Source: Talaromyces rugulosus
Lineage: Eukaryota; Ascomycota; Eurotiomycetes; Eurotiales; Trichocomaceae
Assembly: GCF_013368755.1 (NCBI RefSeq)
Contig: NC_049565.1
Location: 744,001-808,000, forward strand
Reading direction: 5' to 3'
Length of the DNA: 64,000 nt
Numbering within the stretch: the stretch's first letter is position 1; each line of letters starts with the position of its first letter. The position numbers and the translations under genes are program-made. Below, piece after piece: positions 1-10,418 of this stretch. The notes under the pieces are model-generated. The model ran no database searches. It saw only the letters and a list, made by a program, of their open reading frames with translations, and had not been told where the DNA came from.

Positions 1-2308
1 TCTCAGGAGGATCGATAACTTGATTCCGTCGTGGTATACGTTCTTTGAGGACGCAAATTACTTTGCCATCTGTGCTCGGGTCATGAAGAGACTTCTCGTA
101 AATTCGGGAGGGCGTATTTCATCTATTCGTCATCGTCTTCGCACAATATACGATGGCTCAAATCAAGAGGAGGGCCTCGTCCGGTTACAAGTGGATGAGG
201 GGTCGTTCTACACGTATCGTGGTGATCGGAATACACAGATACGACTCGGTACGGTTCAGCTCTGGCTCTTTGTGTGGCGACATTGGACTTCGCTGGCAGT
301 CCAATGTCCGCGAAAAGAGGGGCGACAGCCCACACCGGTGCCGACGCCGCCGAATGAATATATGTGGTCCCAACTTGCCTCATTGGCCTTTGAGCTAGGA
401 TTCAACGCACCGGAAATCGAGCGGCTACGAAATCTGGCAGTCGAGCCCCCCCCGGCCAGGGAGGATACGTCTGCAGCGCCAGACTTATCACTCTACTTGA
501 GTGGCGCAGGAGAAGGCATTCGGAGAAGGTGCGGACGTCCATTTGCCGACGCTCAGAATTTTGTCCGCCCGGCCTTTTTCCTGGGCATCATGCTCCCAAC
601 GACCGCAGAAGGCGGACGTGGAATCAGCCCCTTGTTTGTCAGAGTGTCGATGTTCCAGGCTTTTTTCAGCAGTCTCCTCCACAACGGTCTCGATGGGCTC
701 GTGCGCATTAATTCGCATTTACAACACTTTCCACGTGTGGTCGACGGACTGAACCAGTCTCCTGACCAGGGTAGGATGTATCGGCTGCAGCGCGAAAACG
801 ATGACCTACGGGAGGAAATCTTGCGTCTCCAAACGGTTGAGCAGACCTTTTACGATTCCGTCGAGCAGCTACAACAAGCCGAACAGAGAGTCATCGATGT
901 GACAGCGGCTAACGATGAAGTTCGTGCTCGCAACCATAGCTTGGTCGAGCAAGTCGGAAATCTGTCAGGCGTTACTGGCCAAAGTCTTCTGGAAGGACGG
1001 ATTGCCGCACTTGATCAAGATCCCATCTTTGGGCGGGGGAACGAGAGTGCCTTGACTCGTTGCTCTGCCTGTGAAGTGAAGGATACCGAACTTCGGAATC
1101 TTCGAGCTACTGTTTCACGGCATACCGAACAAGATCGCTGTATACTGGAACTTCAGGCGGAACTGAGTCGTTCTCAACAATGCGAGGCGGACCTGCGCGT
1201 AGACTTGTCGTCATTACAGCGGGAGAATCTTGAAACGCAGAACCAAGCCAGAATGTGGGAAGAGCAGAATGCTATTCGCCTTTCTTCCTTGCAGCGCCTC
1301 GCTGCGGAGCAAGGCCGCGCTCAGGATCAGGTCACTGCGTTACGAGCACAGAAAAGACATCTCGAGATCAAGATATCTCGCTTAGAGTGTGGAGAAACGA
1401 CCCATAAACGGAGGAGGTTGTTGCGTTCTTCATCCAGCCTACATTTACGGGGGGGTCAAGATCGGCTGGCTCAAGCCAATTTAGAAGGAAGACGCCTTGG
1501 CACGATCGAAGACCCAGAACGCGAATCTGAACGAGCGAACATGTCAGAAATGTCAAGTTTGTTCCACCAGCAGGACCCAACCCCGGGACCTGCCACGGGC
1601 CCTTTACCAACCCAAAGTGTTCTTGTCCCCAATTCTCGGAGAGACCTCGGAGAGCTATCCTTCAGCAGTCGGGTTGTCGCAGACCAGATGTATGGCTCTC
1701 GTGCAATCGAGTCACAGGTCGATGGCAAACACACTACCTCTACGAATACGGAACTACAGCCGAATCCAGTGGGCCATGCCGATAATGATCGTTTCGAGCT
1801 TCAACGTATGCTGACACGGCGGCATCCGAGCCGACCATCCTCGTGCTCAACCAACTCTCATGATGACTGGCTTCAAAACCAGAATGCAGAGGTAACACAC
1901 GGAACTTCTGCGACATCGCCTCTCAAACGTTGGGGGGTTATTTGGCCTGAGGGGCATTTGCCAATCATAATACGATCCATCACCACCGTTAGAGGACACC
2001 CAAGAGTAGTCGATCAAACACTGCAACTGGATCGATCGGACTTGGAGAAAATATGCGAAAAATACATACAGAAGGGATTTTTATTATTCAGTGAAACTGG
2101 AAAGGCCTTGCACCCGTGTAGAATTTGGGATGCGGTAAAGACCTGCGGACTAATGGCAATTCTTCTCATCCCTCGAAGCGAGATCGTCACACGTGAGCGT
2201 GAGCGTGAGCGGAGTATGCTTGTATGGGACAGCGGACTTTTCACCGCCATGAATGAGTCGCCCATTTGCGCCGTCTCAGCCCACCATGGGCAGTACACTG
2301 ATGACTGA
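1..2308 (+). CDS. DUF3723-family protein (5' end outside window)
   Basis: The frame is open from base 2, so the true start lies upstream; the first in-window start-like codon at 20 is only a TTG. The first about 240 codons match my recollection of the fungal DUF3723 family: PSWYTFFEDANYF, a VDEGSFYTY-like strand, LGTVQLWLFVWRH, a LASLAFELGF helix and SPLFVRVSMFQAFF. Residues of about 255-460 are a long heptad-rich coiled coil (repeated LQREN/LRxE), followed by a polar Ser/Pro-rich linker. A C-terminal module (KYIQKGFLLF ... TCGLMAILLIPRSEI) resembles the usual DUF3723 tail. Function is unknown; the family is a recognised auxiliary gene of Starship giant transposons. It ends 144 bp before a ferric reductase on the same strand, a pairing typical of such elements. 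No internal stop is seen. Confidence 0.85.
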   Translation, partial: LRRIDNLIPSWYTFFEDANYFAICARVMKRLLVNSGGRISSIRHRLRTIYDGSNQEEGLVRLQVDEGSFYTYRGDRNTQIRLGTVQLWLFVWRHWTSLAVQCPRKEGRQPTPVPTPPNEYMWSQLASLAFELGFNAPEIERLRNLAVEPPPAREDTSAAPDLSLYLSGAGEGIRRRCGRPFADAQNFVRPAFFLGIMLPTTAEGGRGISPLFVRVSMFQAFFSSLLHNGLDGLVRINSHLQHFPRVVDGLNQSPDQGRMYRLQRENDDLREEILRLQTVEQTFYDSVEQLQQAEQRVIDVTAANDEVRARNHSLVEQVGNLSGVTGQSLLEGRIAALDQDPIFGRGNESALTRCSACEVKDTELRNLRATVSRHTEQDRCILELQAELSRSQQCEADLRVDLSSLQRENLETQNQARMWEEQNAIRLSSLQRLAAEQGRAQDQVTALRAQKRHLEIKISRLECGETTHKRRRLLRSSSSLHLRGGQDRLAQANLEGRRLGTIEDPERESERANMSEMSSLFHQQDPTPGPATGPLPTQSVLVPNSRRDLGELSFSSRVVADQMYGSRAIESQVDGKHTTSTNTELQPNPVGHADNDRFELQRMLTRRHPSRPSSCSTNSHDDWLQNQNAEVTHGTSATSPLKRWGVIWPEGHLPIIIRSITTVRGHPRVVDQTLQLDRSDLEKICEKYIQKGFLLFSETGKALHPCRIWDAVKTCGLMAILLIPRSEIVTRERERERSMLVWDSGLFTAMNESPICAVSAHHGQYTDD

Positions 2309-2452
2309 TGGCGGTTACATATTCTCTGGGGCCAAGATGGGCACCAGGCGGAGACCCGTTCTAGCCCCTCTACTATGACCGGCTATACTCGTCTCTAGAG
2401 ATAAAGCATTCTCATCCGTGGATTTGACAGAAGTTTTTCATGCTTCCTCAAC

Positions 2453-4369
2453 ATGGATTACACCTCCTGGTTTGCCGCTTGCCTAGGAATCGTAGTGTTC
2501 TGCTGCGTGACCGTATGGCCATTGACCCTCGTTGTTCTTTTTAGCCACAATCGATCCTCATTTGACGAACATGTCTCTCGTTGCTGCCACCGCGTCTTGC
2601 GTCTGTATCGCCACGCAACTGACCATTTTCTTCGATACGTGTATTACCGCCATGTCGTACGTTCACGGCCGTACCGGAGCGTCTCGACCGTTCTTGATAT
2701 TGTCTGGATTATGGTGCTAGTGCTGGGGAATGTGGCGTATATTAGTTTCCACAGTCGGAGCTTCCATGATGCAATGCGTAGAACCGGCATCATGTCGGTG
2801 ATCAACTTCATTCCCCTCGCGGTCGGCAGCCATGCAAATTTTGCAACGAATAGCCGTATCTCGCCCCGAACATACCTTCAGTTTCACCAGTGGTTGGGTA
2901 TCATCGCCATCCTAGAGGGTCTGTTGCATTCGATCGCTCTTGCTTTTTCTGGTTGGGTGGGCGTTTCCCCCGTTGTTGTAAGATTGACCAGCGGATTAGG
3001 ACGAGTGTGGAACTAATTTGAGATAGGGTGGAATCACGTTGGTCGTCATTTTCATCACCAGTCGTGTATCGGTCCAAAGACGGTTCTACGAGGTCTTTCT
3101 CAAGGCGCACGTCCTACTTGCTTTCATTCTAGTGTCTGCTATCTTCTACCATGTCCGTCCTACTGTTGTTTACGCTCTGTCACCCATTCTTGCCTGGCTG
3201 GTGATGCGGCTGATGCGAGCTGCGAACATCCTACATCGTCAAATACGAGCTGGGGCACACGGCCATGAAGCTACGATCCTGGACCTTGGCGGGGCATTTC
3301 TCGTCTGTGTCAAGCTCAGTCGACCGTGGGACTTTCAACCTGGTCAATATGTGTATCTCACCCTCCCCAACCTCAGCAGGTCGTCACAGCTACACACTAG
3401 GTCCCGCTGGTCGTTGGTGGAAAGGTTCACAGAGCCCCTGCAATCGCACCCTTTCATGATAGCTTGGTGGCACCGAAGCAGAGATGATTGCTCCCAAGGC
3501 GGCTATCAACAGCCGGACACCGTTGTACTCATTGTGGAAAAATGCAAAGGGTTCAGCGAGAAGCTGGCCCGTGGGAGTGCCGGTGATATTGTGAATGTGA
3601 AAGAAAGACTCCAGATTCATACGTGGTCAAAAGAACGTTCTACGGAAGAGTCTCCTGCACCGGAACCGGTGGCCGCCGGTTTCCCGGATATCACCTGCTG
3701 GTGTTCTCAAGTCGAATCGACCTCTGGTCAGATTGCAATCATTGAGGGGCCGTACGGCCGCAGCCTAGATCTAGGCATGTATGACCGTGTCCTGTTATTT
3801 GCCACGGGGGTTGGAGTTGCCGCGCAAATTCCGTACTTGAAGAAGATGTTGGAGGACTTTCCAGAACGTCGGCGGCCGCAACGGATTGCGCTTTATTGGG
3901 AGACCATAGATTCAAGTAAGGAATGGGTCACTGGCTGCGCACGTGGAAGACTAATTAGCAACTCTTTTAGATCAGGTCGGCTGGGCTCTTGATTGGATTT
4001 CACGACTTCTCGCTATGGACGAGAGAGATCACGTATGCCAAAGGTCCCTCTGTCCTTCCACCTACTAACTCGTCCAGCTTCTCATTCAAATATTCTTAAA
4101 AGATGGCTCCTCATCTCAGGATGGGAAAAAACTCAAATGCATCACGAGGACCTTTGATGAAAAGATGGTGGCAGAGGAGATTCAAAGCCACAGTGGCCGT
4201 ATATTGGTCTCCAGTACAGTGGCCACACCCTCGAGTATATAATCAGTACTAATAATACCTTCTAGCATGTGTGCGTGAAGATGTTGGAGACATGATTCAG
4301 AAGGTCATCTTACAAAGTCTACGACCGGATATACACTTTCGAGAGCTCAGTTTTCGCCCGTCAACCTAG
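2453..4369 (+). CDS. Ferric reductase-like transmembrane oxidoreductase (FRE), five exons
   Basis: Proposed exons 2453-2977, 3027-3915, 3971-4032, 4078-4213 and 4266-4369 join in phase to 571 aa. The four introns are 45-55 nt with GT..AG borders and CTAAT/CTAAC-like branch points. The protein has an N-terminal membrane helix and a six-helix haem core. Two His pairs have the family spacing H-x13-H (H145/H159 and H203/H217). The FAD site SHPFMIAWW is near residue 316. The NAD(P)H site has GPYG near 416 and ATGVGVAAQIP near 434. The last exon gives the usual ending (SGRILVSTCVRED ... RELSFRPST). It would move electrons from NADPH through FAD and haem across the membrane to Fe(III). All ligands are present and no break is seen. 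Its position beside DUF3723 matches Starship FRE auxiliary genes. Confidence 0.92.
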
Positions 4370-4635
4370 TATCATGCCAGAAACACCAGCAAGAACAGAA
4401 AATGTCATAAGACGGGAGATTCGTATTTTTAGGTAGTCCCTGCAGACCAATTTATAGTGTAGCATTTTTTACAACTTCATTCCAGCTTTCACTCCCATAT
4501 ATCACAGTAAATATAGCATGCTGCCCCTTTCCTATACATGGATATAATGGGGTTGGCAAATTCATACTAGCTGCTGCGGCGAATTCTCATCACAACGTAA
4601 ATCCCCGACTACAAATAGCACAATACTTGGAAGTT

Positions 4636-4896
4636 TCATAGAATCTTGGCCAATGCCTCCACAGCGTCTCTCTTTAGCCTGTCGATATCGACTGACACAT
4701 TGCCGTCCAGGAGTGCATTCTCTGCAGCAGCAAGCCGCCGAAGGAGATCTGATTGCACATTGAACGTGCCTTGTCGACTTTGTCGCTCCAAAAGAACCTC
4801 TTCCTGTTCGGTTGGCCAGATCACTGTAGTTGCTGCCTCGTTGTCCTTCTCCAACAGCAAATCTTGTGCAGGATGAATGGGGGCTTCAGTTGCCAT
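4636..4896 (-). CDS. Small hypothetical acidic/helical protein
   Basis: An 86-aa single-exon frame starts with ATG at 4896. It begins MATEAPIHPAQDLLLEKDNE and ends in a helical Leu/Ala-rich stretch (LLRRLAAAENALL ... AVEALAKIL). I do not recognise a family. It is on the same strand as the next four small genes and lies 266 bp from the convergent FRE gene. Balanced composition and the cluster context support it, but a chance frame of this length is possible. Confidence 0.4.
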   Translation of the reverse strand: MATEAPIHPAQDLLLEKDNEAATTVIWPTEQEEVLLERQSRQGTFNVQSDLLRRLAAAENALLDGNVSVDIDRLKRDAVEALAKIL

Positions 4897-5388
4897 ATCT
4901 AAACCTTGGTTGAAGGATGAGAAATCTGTCCGTGAGCACTGCCATCTGGGGTGTCATGGTAGACGGGTCTTAAATGTTTAGAACTCTTTTGTCGAGGTGA
5001 CCAAAAAAGCTCTTTGGGTGTCCAAACGAGACCTCGTTCCATTTAGGCTCGGAGTGCATGGAAGTTGTCGGATCAGACCGAAGCCAATAGCGGCACAATC
5101 TCGCGTAGGGGAAGCATTGCGATGGTATCTACTTGGGAAATTACAAACCGCTATTTAAATCTTTGACTTCGTGGACCGCAGGTCACCACATCATAGAATT
5201 TGAAGCGTTTAAACAAATAGCCTCCCCCCCCCCATCTAAACAATGTAACATGAACAACACAGCCAGACATGAAAAATGGAAATCAAACAGAACGAAGGAA
5301 CGCATCCAACCTAACAGCACCCTCGAGCTTAAAGAAAATGTTGCCGCCCAAATTTCGGTATAGAGGTATTAGATACGCAGTATATATT
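4897..5388. other. Intergenic, promoter side of the small minus-strand gene
   Basis: No coding frame that I trust. It contains a short poly-C run near 5225 and AT-rich sequence. Confidence 0.5.
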
Positions 5389-5939
5389 TTATGGCCCGAG
5401 AACGTTGAATAGATGTCTCAGGTCCCCTGTTTGACCCGAGCCATAATCTTTCTCTACAGGGTAAGTGTAGCAATCCAATTTATTTCCACAGGAGAGGCAC
5501 TGATCGAAATGGTATTCATGGGTCGTCGCTGAGTGTTGAGCTGGAGCGGTGTCCCCTGCCATCGGCGATGTTGTCTGGGAAGGACCTGCCGGGCCAGCAA
5601 ATGTCATCAGTCTGCGTGGGTCGTGAGAGGTACGCTGGGAGTCTGAATAGGTGTCGCTCTCGCATGGCTCTGAGAGTCGGACTGCTCTATCATCGTTCGA
5701 ACCGAAGGATGGCCCTCCATTGGTATTGTTTGGTGGCGGTGGTGCCGATCTCTGAGATACGGGGACTAGCGACTGGAGGGTTTGCTCAGCGTCAGCAAGG
5801 CGTTTCTCTATTTTTGCAAGACGTTTCTCCTCTGATGAGCGTCAGCATGGAATCCCTTCGGGTCGACATGCGTTTTGGAAGACTTACGTCGCATAGAATC
5901 GCTCATATGTCTTGGTGAGACACTGTCCCCTGGTTCCAT
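5389..5939 (-). CDS. Hypothetical coiled-coil protein, two exons
   Basis: Proposed exons are 5888-5939 and 5389-5831, removing a 56-nt intron with GTAAGT donor, CTGAC branch point and CAG acceptor; the product is 164 aa. It starts MEPGDSVSPRHMSDSMRRQ and passes into a short basic/acidic heptad segment (EKRLAKIEKRLADAEQTLQ). A Pro/Ser-rich middle follows, then a tail with a CxxC pair (QCLSCGNKLDC). No known family recognised. Its layout (short 5' exon, basic helix, coiled coil, disordered tail) recalls the bZIP-type protein at 9940-10418, but the basic DNA-binding signature is absent. The start is chosen as the ATG that joins in phase. Confidence 0.6.
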
Positions 5940-7084
5940 GGTGAGTTAATCTGTGAATCTTTCGATGAAGAGGTGGTAGAGTAACGGCTGTTCGTGATAC
6001 AGTAACCAGGGTGGCTGCTTTCCTTTATCAACCCTCGACTTATCCATGGTCCGACACCTCCCAGAATTGCGCGTGGTCCTAGGCATGTGCTGGGGCCTTG
6101 TACTTGCAGGGATATGTGTCAGCCATACCTGCGACATCCACTGACATTCGACTTTGCATCACCAGAAAGAAGGGAAATGGGGGAAGGGGGTGGGGGCTAG
6201 AGGCGTCTAAAAAATAATCACACAAACTACGGGAAAGATGGGCTGCTCCAGCCTGTGATTCGCGCTGGACGATACCGGGCGACCTCAGCATGGCGGCTCG
6301 AAGTCCCCCGCGGCTCAGTGTCTAACGCCAAAACGCCACTGTCGACGCCACGCGTAGGTTCCACATCCAATCAACTAACACAGTGCTCGATCACCGTGGT
6401 GTTGGGGAATGGCCTCATTCGTGCGGATGGGAATTTGGCACAATGGGTGATTTAAACACAGAGATAAAGGACATTCTCCCTATACCCATGATATTTTTCC
6501 CCGTCGGTGAAAGCCAATACGCATTGGTCGTCGTGGCGTGGCGATCAGCGGAACCATGGAAAGCATCCTAGTCCGACCTAGTTTGTCGGATGGACACTCT
6601 GTGATAGGCCTAGATGTGGGTGAAAGCATGCCAGACAATGGACGCAATCGCAGACAGCCGAGAGTCATTCTGGCACTCATTTTTTTGCTGACTGCTTTGT
6701 CGACACAGACGCAACTGCCGTCATCATTCCGGTATGGCGCAAACGCTCGCCATTTACAGTCAGAATTTTATGCGAGTACTTTCAACTCATTGCCGGCGGA
6801 AAAAGTCCCTTCATTATTTCTTATATATCTTTAGTATGTATGTTTAACTTCCATGATTACAGACGATGACGACGATTTCATTTACCACCTCGATTAGTTA
6901 TGGTCCGGCTACCACGTAGCAATAGCCACGCAGTATAGATGCAGGTACTAGCGGAGAATTATCGTAGATCAGTATAGTAGTTTAGGTACAGTATCATAAA
7001 ACCAAACCAAGGATTCCGTGCAAAACTTTCAGGACCCGCACATCTGTGACGCCTAGAAGGCATTTGATTATCGCTAGTTTTCCC
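5940..7084. other. Intergenic, about 1.1 kb
   Basis: Only short overlapping frames on both strands; none shows domain signatures or convincing splice partners. The minus-strand frame at 5946-6137 could be an upstream exon of the preceding gene but has no clear donor. Confidence 0.4.
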
Positions 7085-7814
7085 CTAGCTATTTGAAAAA
7101 TAGAACGGGTCTCCCGTGTCGCCCTGGAAAGCTGGATCTTGTACTCTACCCAGCCCGGAGCTATCGATTACCTTCAACATCTCAGCAGCTCGGCTATAAC
7201 ATTCCACATTGCACATTCGGTAATGCTCGGTAGTAATTTGCGCTTGTCGAAGTCCGTCTTGCATATAGGATACCTGCTTTTCAAACTGCTCCTTTTCCTG
7301 AATAAGCTTTTCCACATTGTTTTGGAGCTCATTTTCCCTCTTTTCTCCCTCCGAAATCCTCTTCGCTGCATCTCCACATTGTTCTCTCAAACGTGCTATC
7401 TCCTCTTGCTGCTTTCCATTGATCGACTGGAGATCTTTCATTTTGAATTCATAGGGCAAATCAGTCTGTTCGGAAGGGTTTTAGTATCTCTACTTTTCGG
7501 TATGTCACAAATCGAGTTCACGTACATTATCGCCGCCAGTCAGGTTGCCCCTTTGACTTTTCCATCTAGGATGTATAATCCCCTTATTCACGATGTCCTT
7601 GAGGCTTTCCAAGTTTGCGTTTGAGAGAGTACTCAGGTTTTCACTCAATACATCAGCCCAATCGTCTGGTCCATCCCAGTAATATGGGTCGTCAGTTTTA
7701 TCGGTCTTCAGCCGAACTCGATCTGGATCAACCGAGATACCCAGTGCTTTTTCTGGACGCAACATTAGGACTGTTAGGCATAAAATTATCAGACTTACGT
7801 AAAGACTGAGACAT
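7085..7814 (-). CDS. Hypothetical coiled-coil protein, three exons
   Basis: Proposed exons 7799-7814, 7526-7752 and 7085-7465 join in phase to 207 aa. Both introns (46 and 60 nt) have good borders: GTAAGT..CAG and GTACGT..CAG. After a short N-terminus (MSQSLQKALGISVDPDRVR) and an acidic region, residues of about 85-170 form a strong coiled coil rich in E/K/Q (KMKDLQSINGKQQEEIARL and onward). No catalytic or zinc motif is seen and no family recognised. It belongs to the minus-strand series of small coiled-coil genes between FRE and gene A. Confidence 0.65.
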
Positions 7815-8240
7815 CTGTTCCCGACACTCCTGTTTTGCTTTGGAGCGATTTTGGCTGAAGGTCTTGTTACAGCCCATTTCCTAATCGTCTGGCTGCAGCA
7901 TGCACACATTTGGCATCAAAGACGATTTTATAGGGCATTAAGGACATTTGATGCCGTAAGCCGGCTGTGGGTGCTCCCCGTCCACGTCAGCTGTTTCCGT
8001 ATACATACGCAACGAAATCATGGATTGCGTATTGCAATTGTGGAAAAAAAAGTACAATTTAATAACGGATTGTTGCCATACCTAATGCTATATCTAAATC
8101 CACGTACTAAATTTCGATGGCGGCCAAGTTAGCAGCACGAGTAGCTCTGATTCAAATTTTCTAGCGCGAAAAGATCGAGGTAGATGAGCCCAGCCATACA
8201 TCAGCAATAACCTCTGCTAACGCGGAAAGAAAACCCATTT
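7815..8240. other. Intergenic
   Basis: AT-rich upstream region of the preceding gene; nothing else supported. Confidence 0.4.
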
Positions 8241-8952
8241 CTATTCATCATCTATGTGTACAAGAGAGTGTGAAGAGCTGTACGGTGGAGACTCCAAACG
8301 GTGATCAGGAAGTTGCTCTTGGCGTATGACAGTTTCGCTAGCTACAGAGGCATTCTCAATACTGCCGAGATATAGCTCCGACCCTGGGTGTTCTTCGATG
8401 CTTAGGTGGTGGTACCCGTCAAGGTAATGAGGGTGAATAATCATCTGCGTAATGGGACGATTCCAATTCGTAGATCCTGCCCCAAAGGTTTTTGATAAGC
8501 TGAAATCACGTCAGTTACGAACCTGCCCTGAAAAGTGGCTTATTTACCAATTCTGAACTTTCAACTTGTTCACTAAGTTCTTTAGCGGTGGATTGGAGAG
8601 TGCTATAGTCGCTCCTGAGTCGGTTTAGTTCACAATGCAAAGAATCTTGGAGACTTTTGGAATCGTTCAACTCTTTGAGTATTTTTTGGTTGAATTCATT
8701 AATTTTGACGTAGAATTGATCCTGTAACTCCATCCTTTGCTTTTCCAATTGATATGACTTGGATGAAATCGTCAAATTCTGTTTGACAGATGCTATAGTC
8801 TCCTTGCAACCGGTTAAAGCAATCATGACACTGATTACATTTTGGTCAATGCAATTCAGATATCCCAGCCCGCCATTGAGATCATGTATCAGTGAGTCAA
8901 GATTATTTGTAGACTGATCCGACATGTCTAAGGACGACTGGAAATTATCCAT
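8241..8952 (-). CDS. Hypothetical coiled-coil protein, two exons
   Basis: Exon 1 is 8523-8952 and exon 2 is 8241-8476, joined in phase to 221 aa over a 46-nt intron with an unusual GTTCGT donor. A more canonical GTAACT donor lies 4 nt downstream but would shift to an early stop, so the end is less sure than the start. The protein starts MDNFQSSLDMSDQS. It has a helical coiled-coil core (KSYQLEKQRMELQDQFYVK, LNRLRSDYSTLQSTAKELSE) and an acidic tail. No family recognised. Confidence 0.6.
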
Positions 8953-9939
8953 TGATTGTACTCTGTGTGTGGTTTATTGACTGGTCGTACTGCCTTGGTT
9001 ACAATGAATGAATTTAAATACTGTAATAATAGAACCCAGGATTATGTTTCTTTAAAGGAAACCTCGCCAACCTGATCGGCCGATTGGGTACCGGATCATT
9101 GTCTCTAAATGGGACCGAAACAAGCCCCTAGAAGGCCAAAATAAAGCGCCTTCCCACCAGCTCCCTTTTATGCCGAGTTCTCAGCGGGGCTAATTTAGTT
9201 CTCTTCCATGTTCCGGATTTGCAAGGAAAGGTACATTTTGGACATACAAAATGACCTTGATGTGTCGCCCCTCATACTGCATCACCGTTTTCGAACCTGA
9301 TGATAAGTTGAAGCACCCTCCCTTGACCATTAGCGCCTAGCCGCTTTCTTGTAATGATTTTTTTCTGTTTTCCACTTGGACACTCCCCTTCAAGATTGTC
9401 ATTCCAAAACGGATTCCCTAGAGCGCCATACAGCGAAAACACGCAGGCCCAAACAATCACCTACGGCGGAGGTGAAAAGAACTACTCTCCTAGTGGACTG
9501 AGACGCTTTACTGTACTGTCCAAGAACTAGGTTGTTTACAGTATGTACAAACATTTCCTACCAAATATATGTCCTCGTGCATGTGTCAAAAACAGATTGG
9601 CAGCACTGTTTCCTTGTGACTGGCTGAAGCCATGTATCGAGCGTTCCATCCAGTCATTGCGAGGCCGACGAGAGGGAATCGATGTTGTTGATTGCTATTG
9701 ACTGAGAGATATCGTGAAGTTGTGTGGAATTGGACGCAGAATTTTCTGAAGGAGGAACTGTCATGTAACAGTTGTATAATATTGCCTGCAAGTAGAATAC
9801 TGAGATATACAAGATTATTGTTCCGTCTCAGATGTTATTCCACATTAGGGCCCTATAAACAAAAAAAACCTTCTACGGTAACACCAGTTTCCGGAAACAC
9901 TGTAGATGGTGCATATGACATGTTGAACCGTGATGGAGC
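8953..9939. other. Intergenic, about 1 kb
   Basis: A minus-strand frame at 9272-9460 begins with GTG and lacks an ATG; I do not call it. No RNA gene or repeat identified. Confidence 0.4.
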
Positions 9940-10418
9940 TCAATGATATTGCATAGTTGCGTCCACATTCGCCAAACTATGTCGCGAACTGCCGCACCGC
10001 CCTGATTCTTTGGCACACTCTGTACAGATATATCCAACAGGTAATGGGCTGGCCCCCAAGGTTCTCCATCCCCCCGATCCCATTGCGGTCTCGACCCCGC
10101 TCCATTTACTATCAAAGGCGGAGAGCTCTGATTCATTGCGATCGAGATTTGGGACTTGGTTTTCAGCAGGAATGTCGCTGATCCTAGATGGGCTCGGTTG
10201 GCACGGAGGATCGCCCTGGTTTAAGATGCCCGACAATTCAACCAGTTTTTCCAGGTAAAGGACTTTTTTCTCTAGATCCTCGGTCCGTTCCTTTGCCTTG
10301 ACTCCTTTCCTACCTGTTAGTGTGTTGTCCATAGACCGTGAGTGAACTTACGTTGTTTTTTCTGAGCATTTCGATTTTGCTCCCTGCGTTTTTCTTTTTC
10401 CCGGCCTTCTTTTTCCAT
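9940..10418 (-). CDS. bZIP-type transcription factor-like protein, two exons
   Basis: Exons 10352-10418 and 9940-10313 join in phase to 146 aa across a 38-nt intron (GTAAGT donor, CTAACAG acceptor). Splicing restores the fungal bZIP basic motif: RREQNRNAQKKQRRK contains N-R-x-A-Q-x3-R, the signature of AP-1/Yap/Pap1-type factors. A leucine zipper follows (ERTEDLEKKVLYLEKLVEL), with hydrophobics at heptad spacing. The C-terminal half has four Cys (ICTECAKESGRCG), loosely like a redox-responsive Cys-rich domain; this is only a suggestion. Such proteins bind DNA as dimers in the nucleus. It is short for the family. Sites of the TGAGTCA class occur in the window at 43826 and 55482-55796. Confidence 0.75.

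Noticed and set aside
9272..9460. 62-codon minus-strand frame
   Set aside because: Begins with GTG, has no ATG, and no family or splice partner could be seen.
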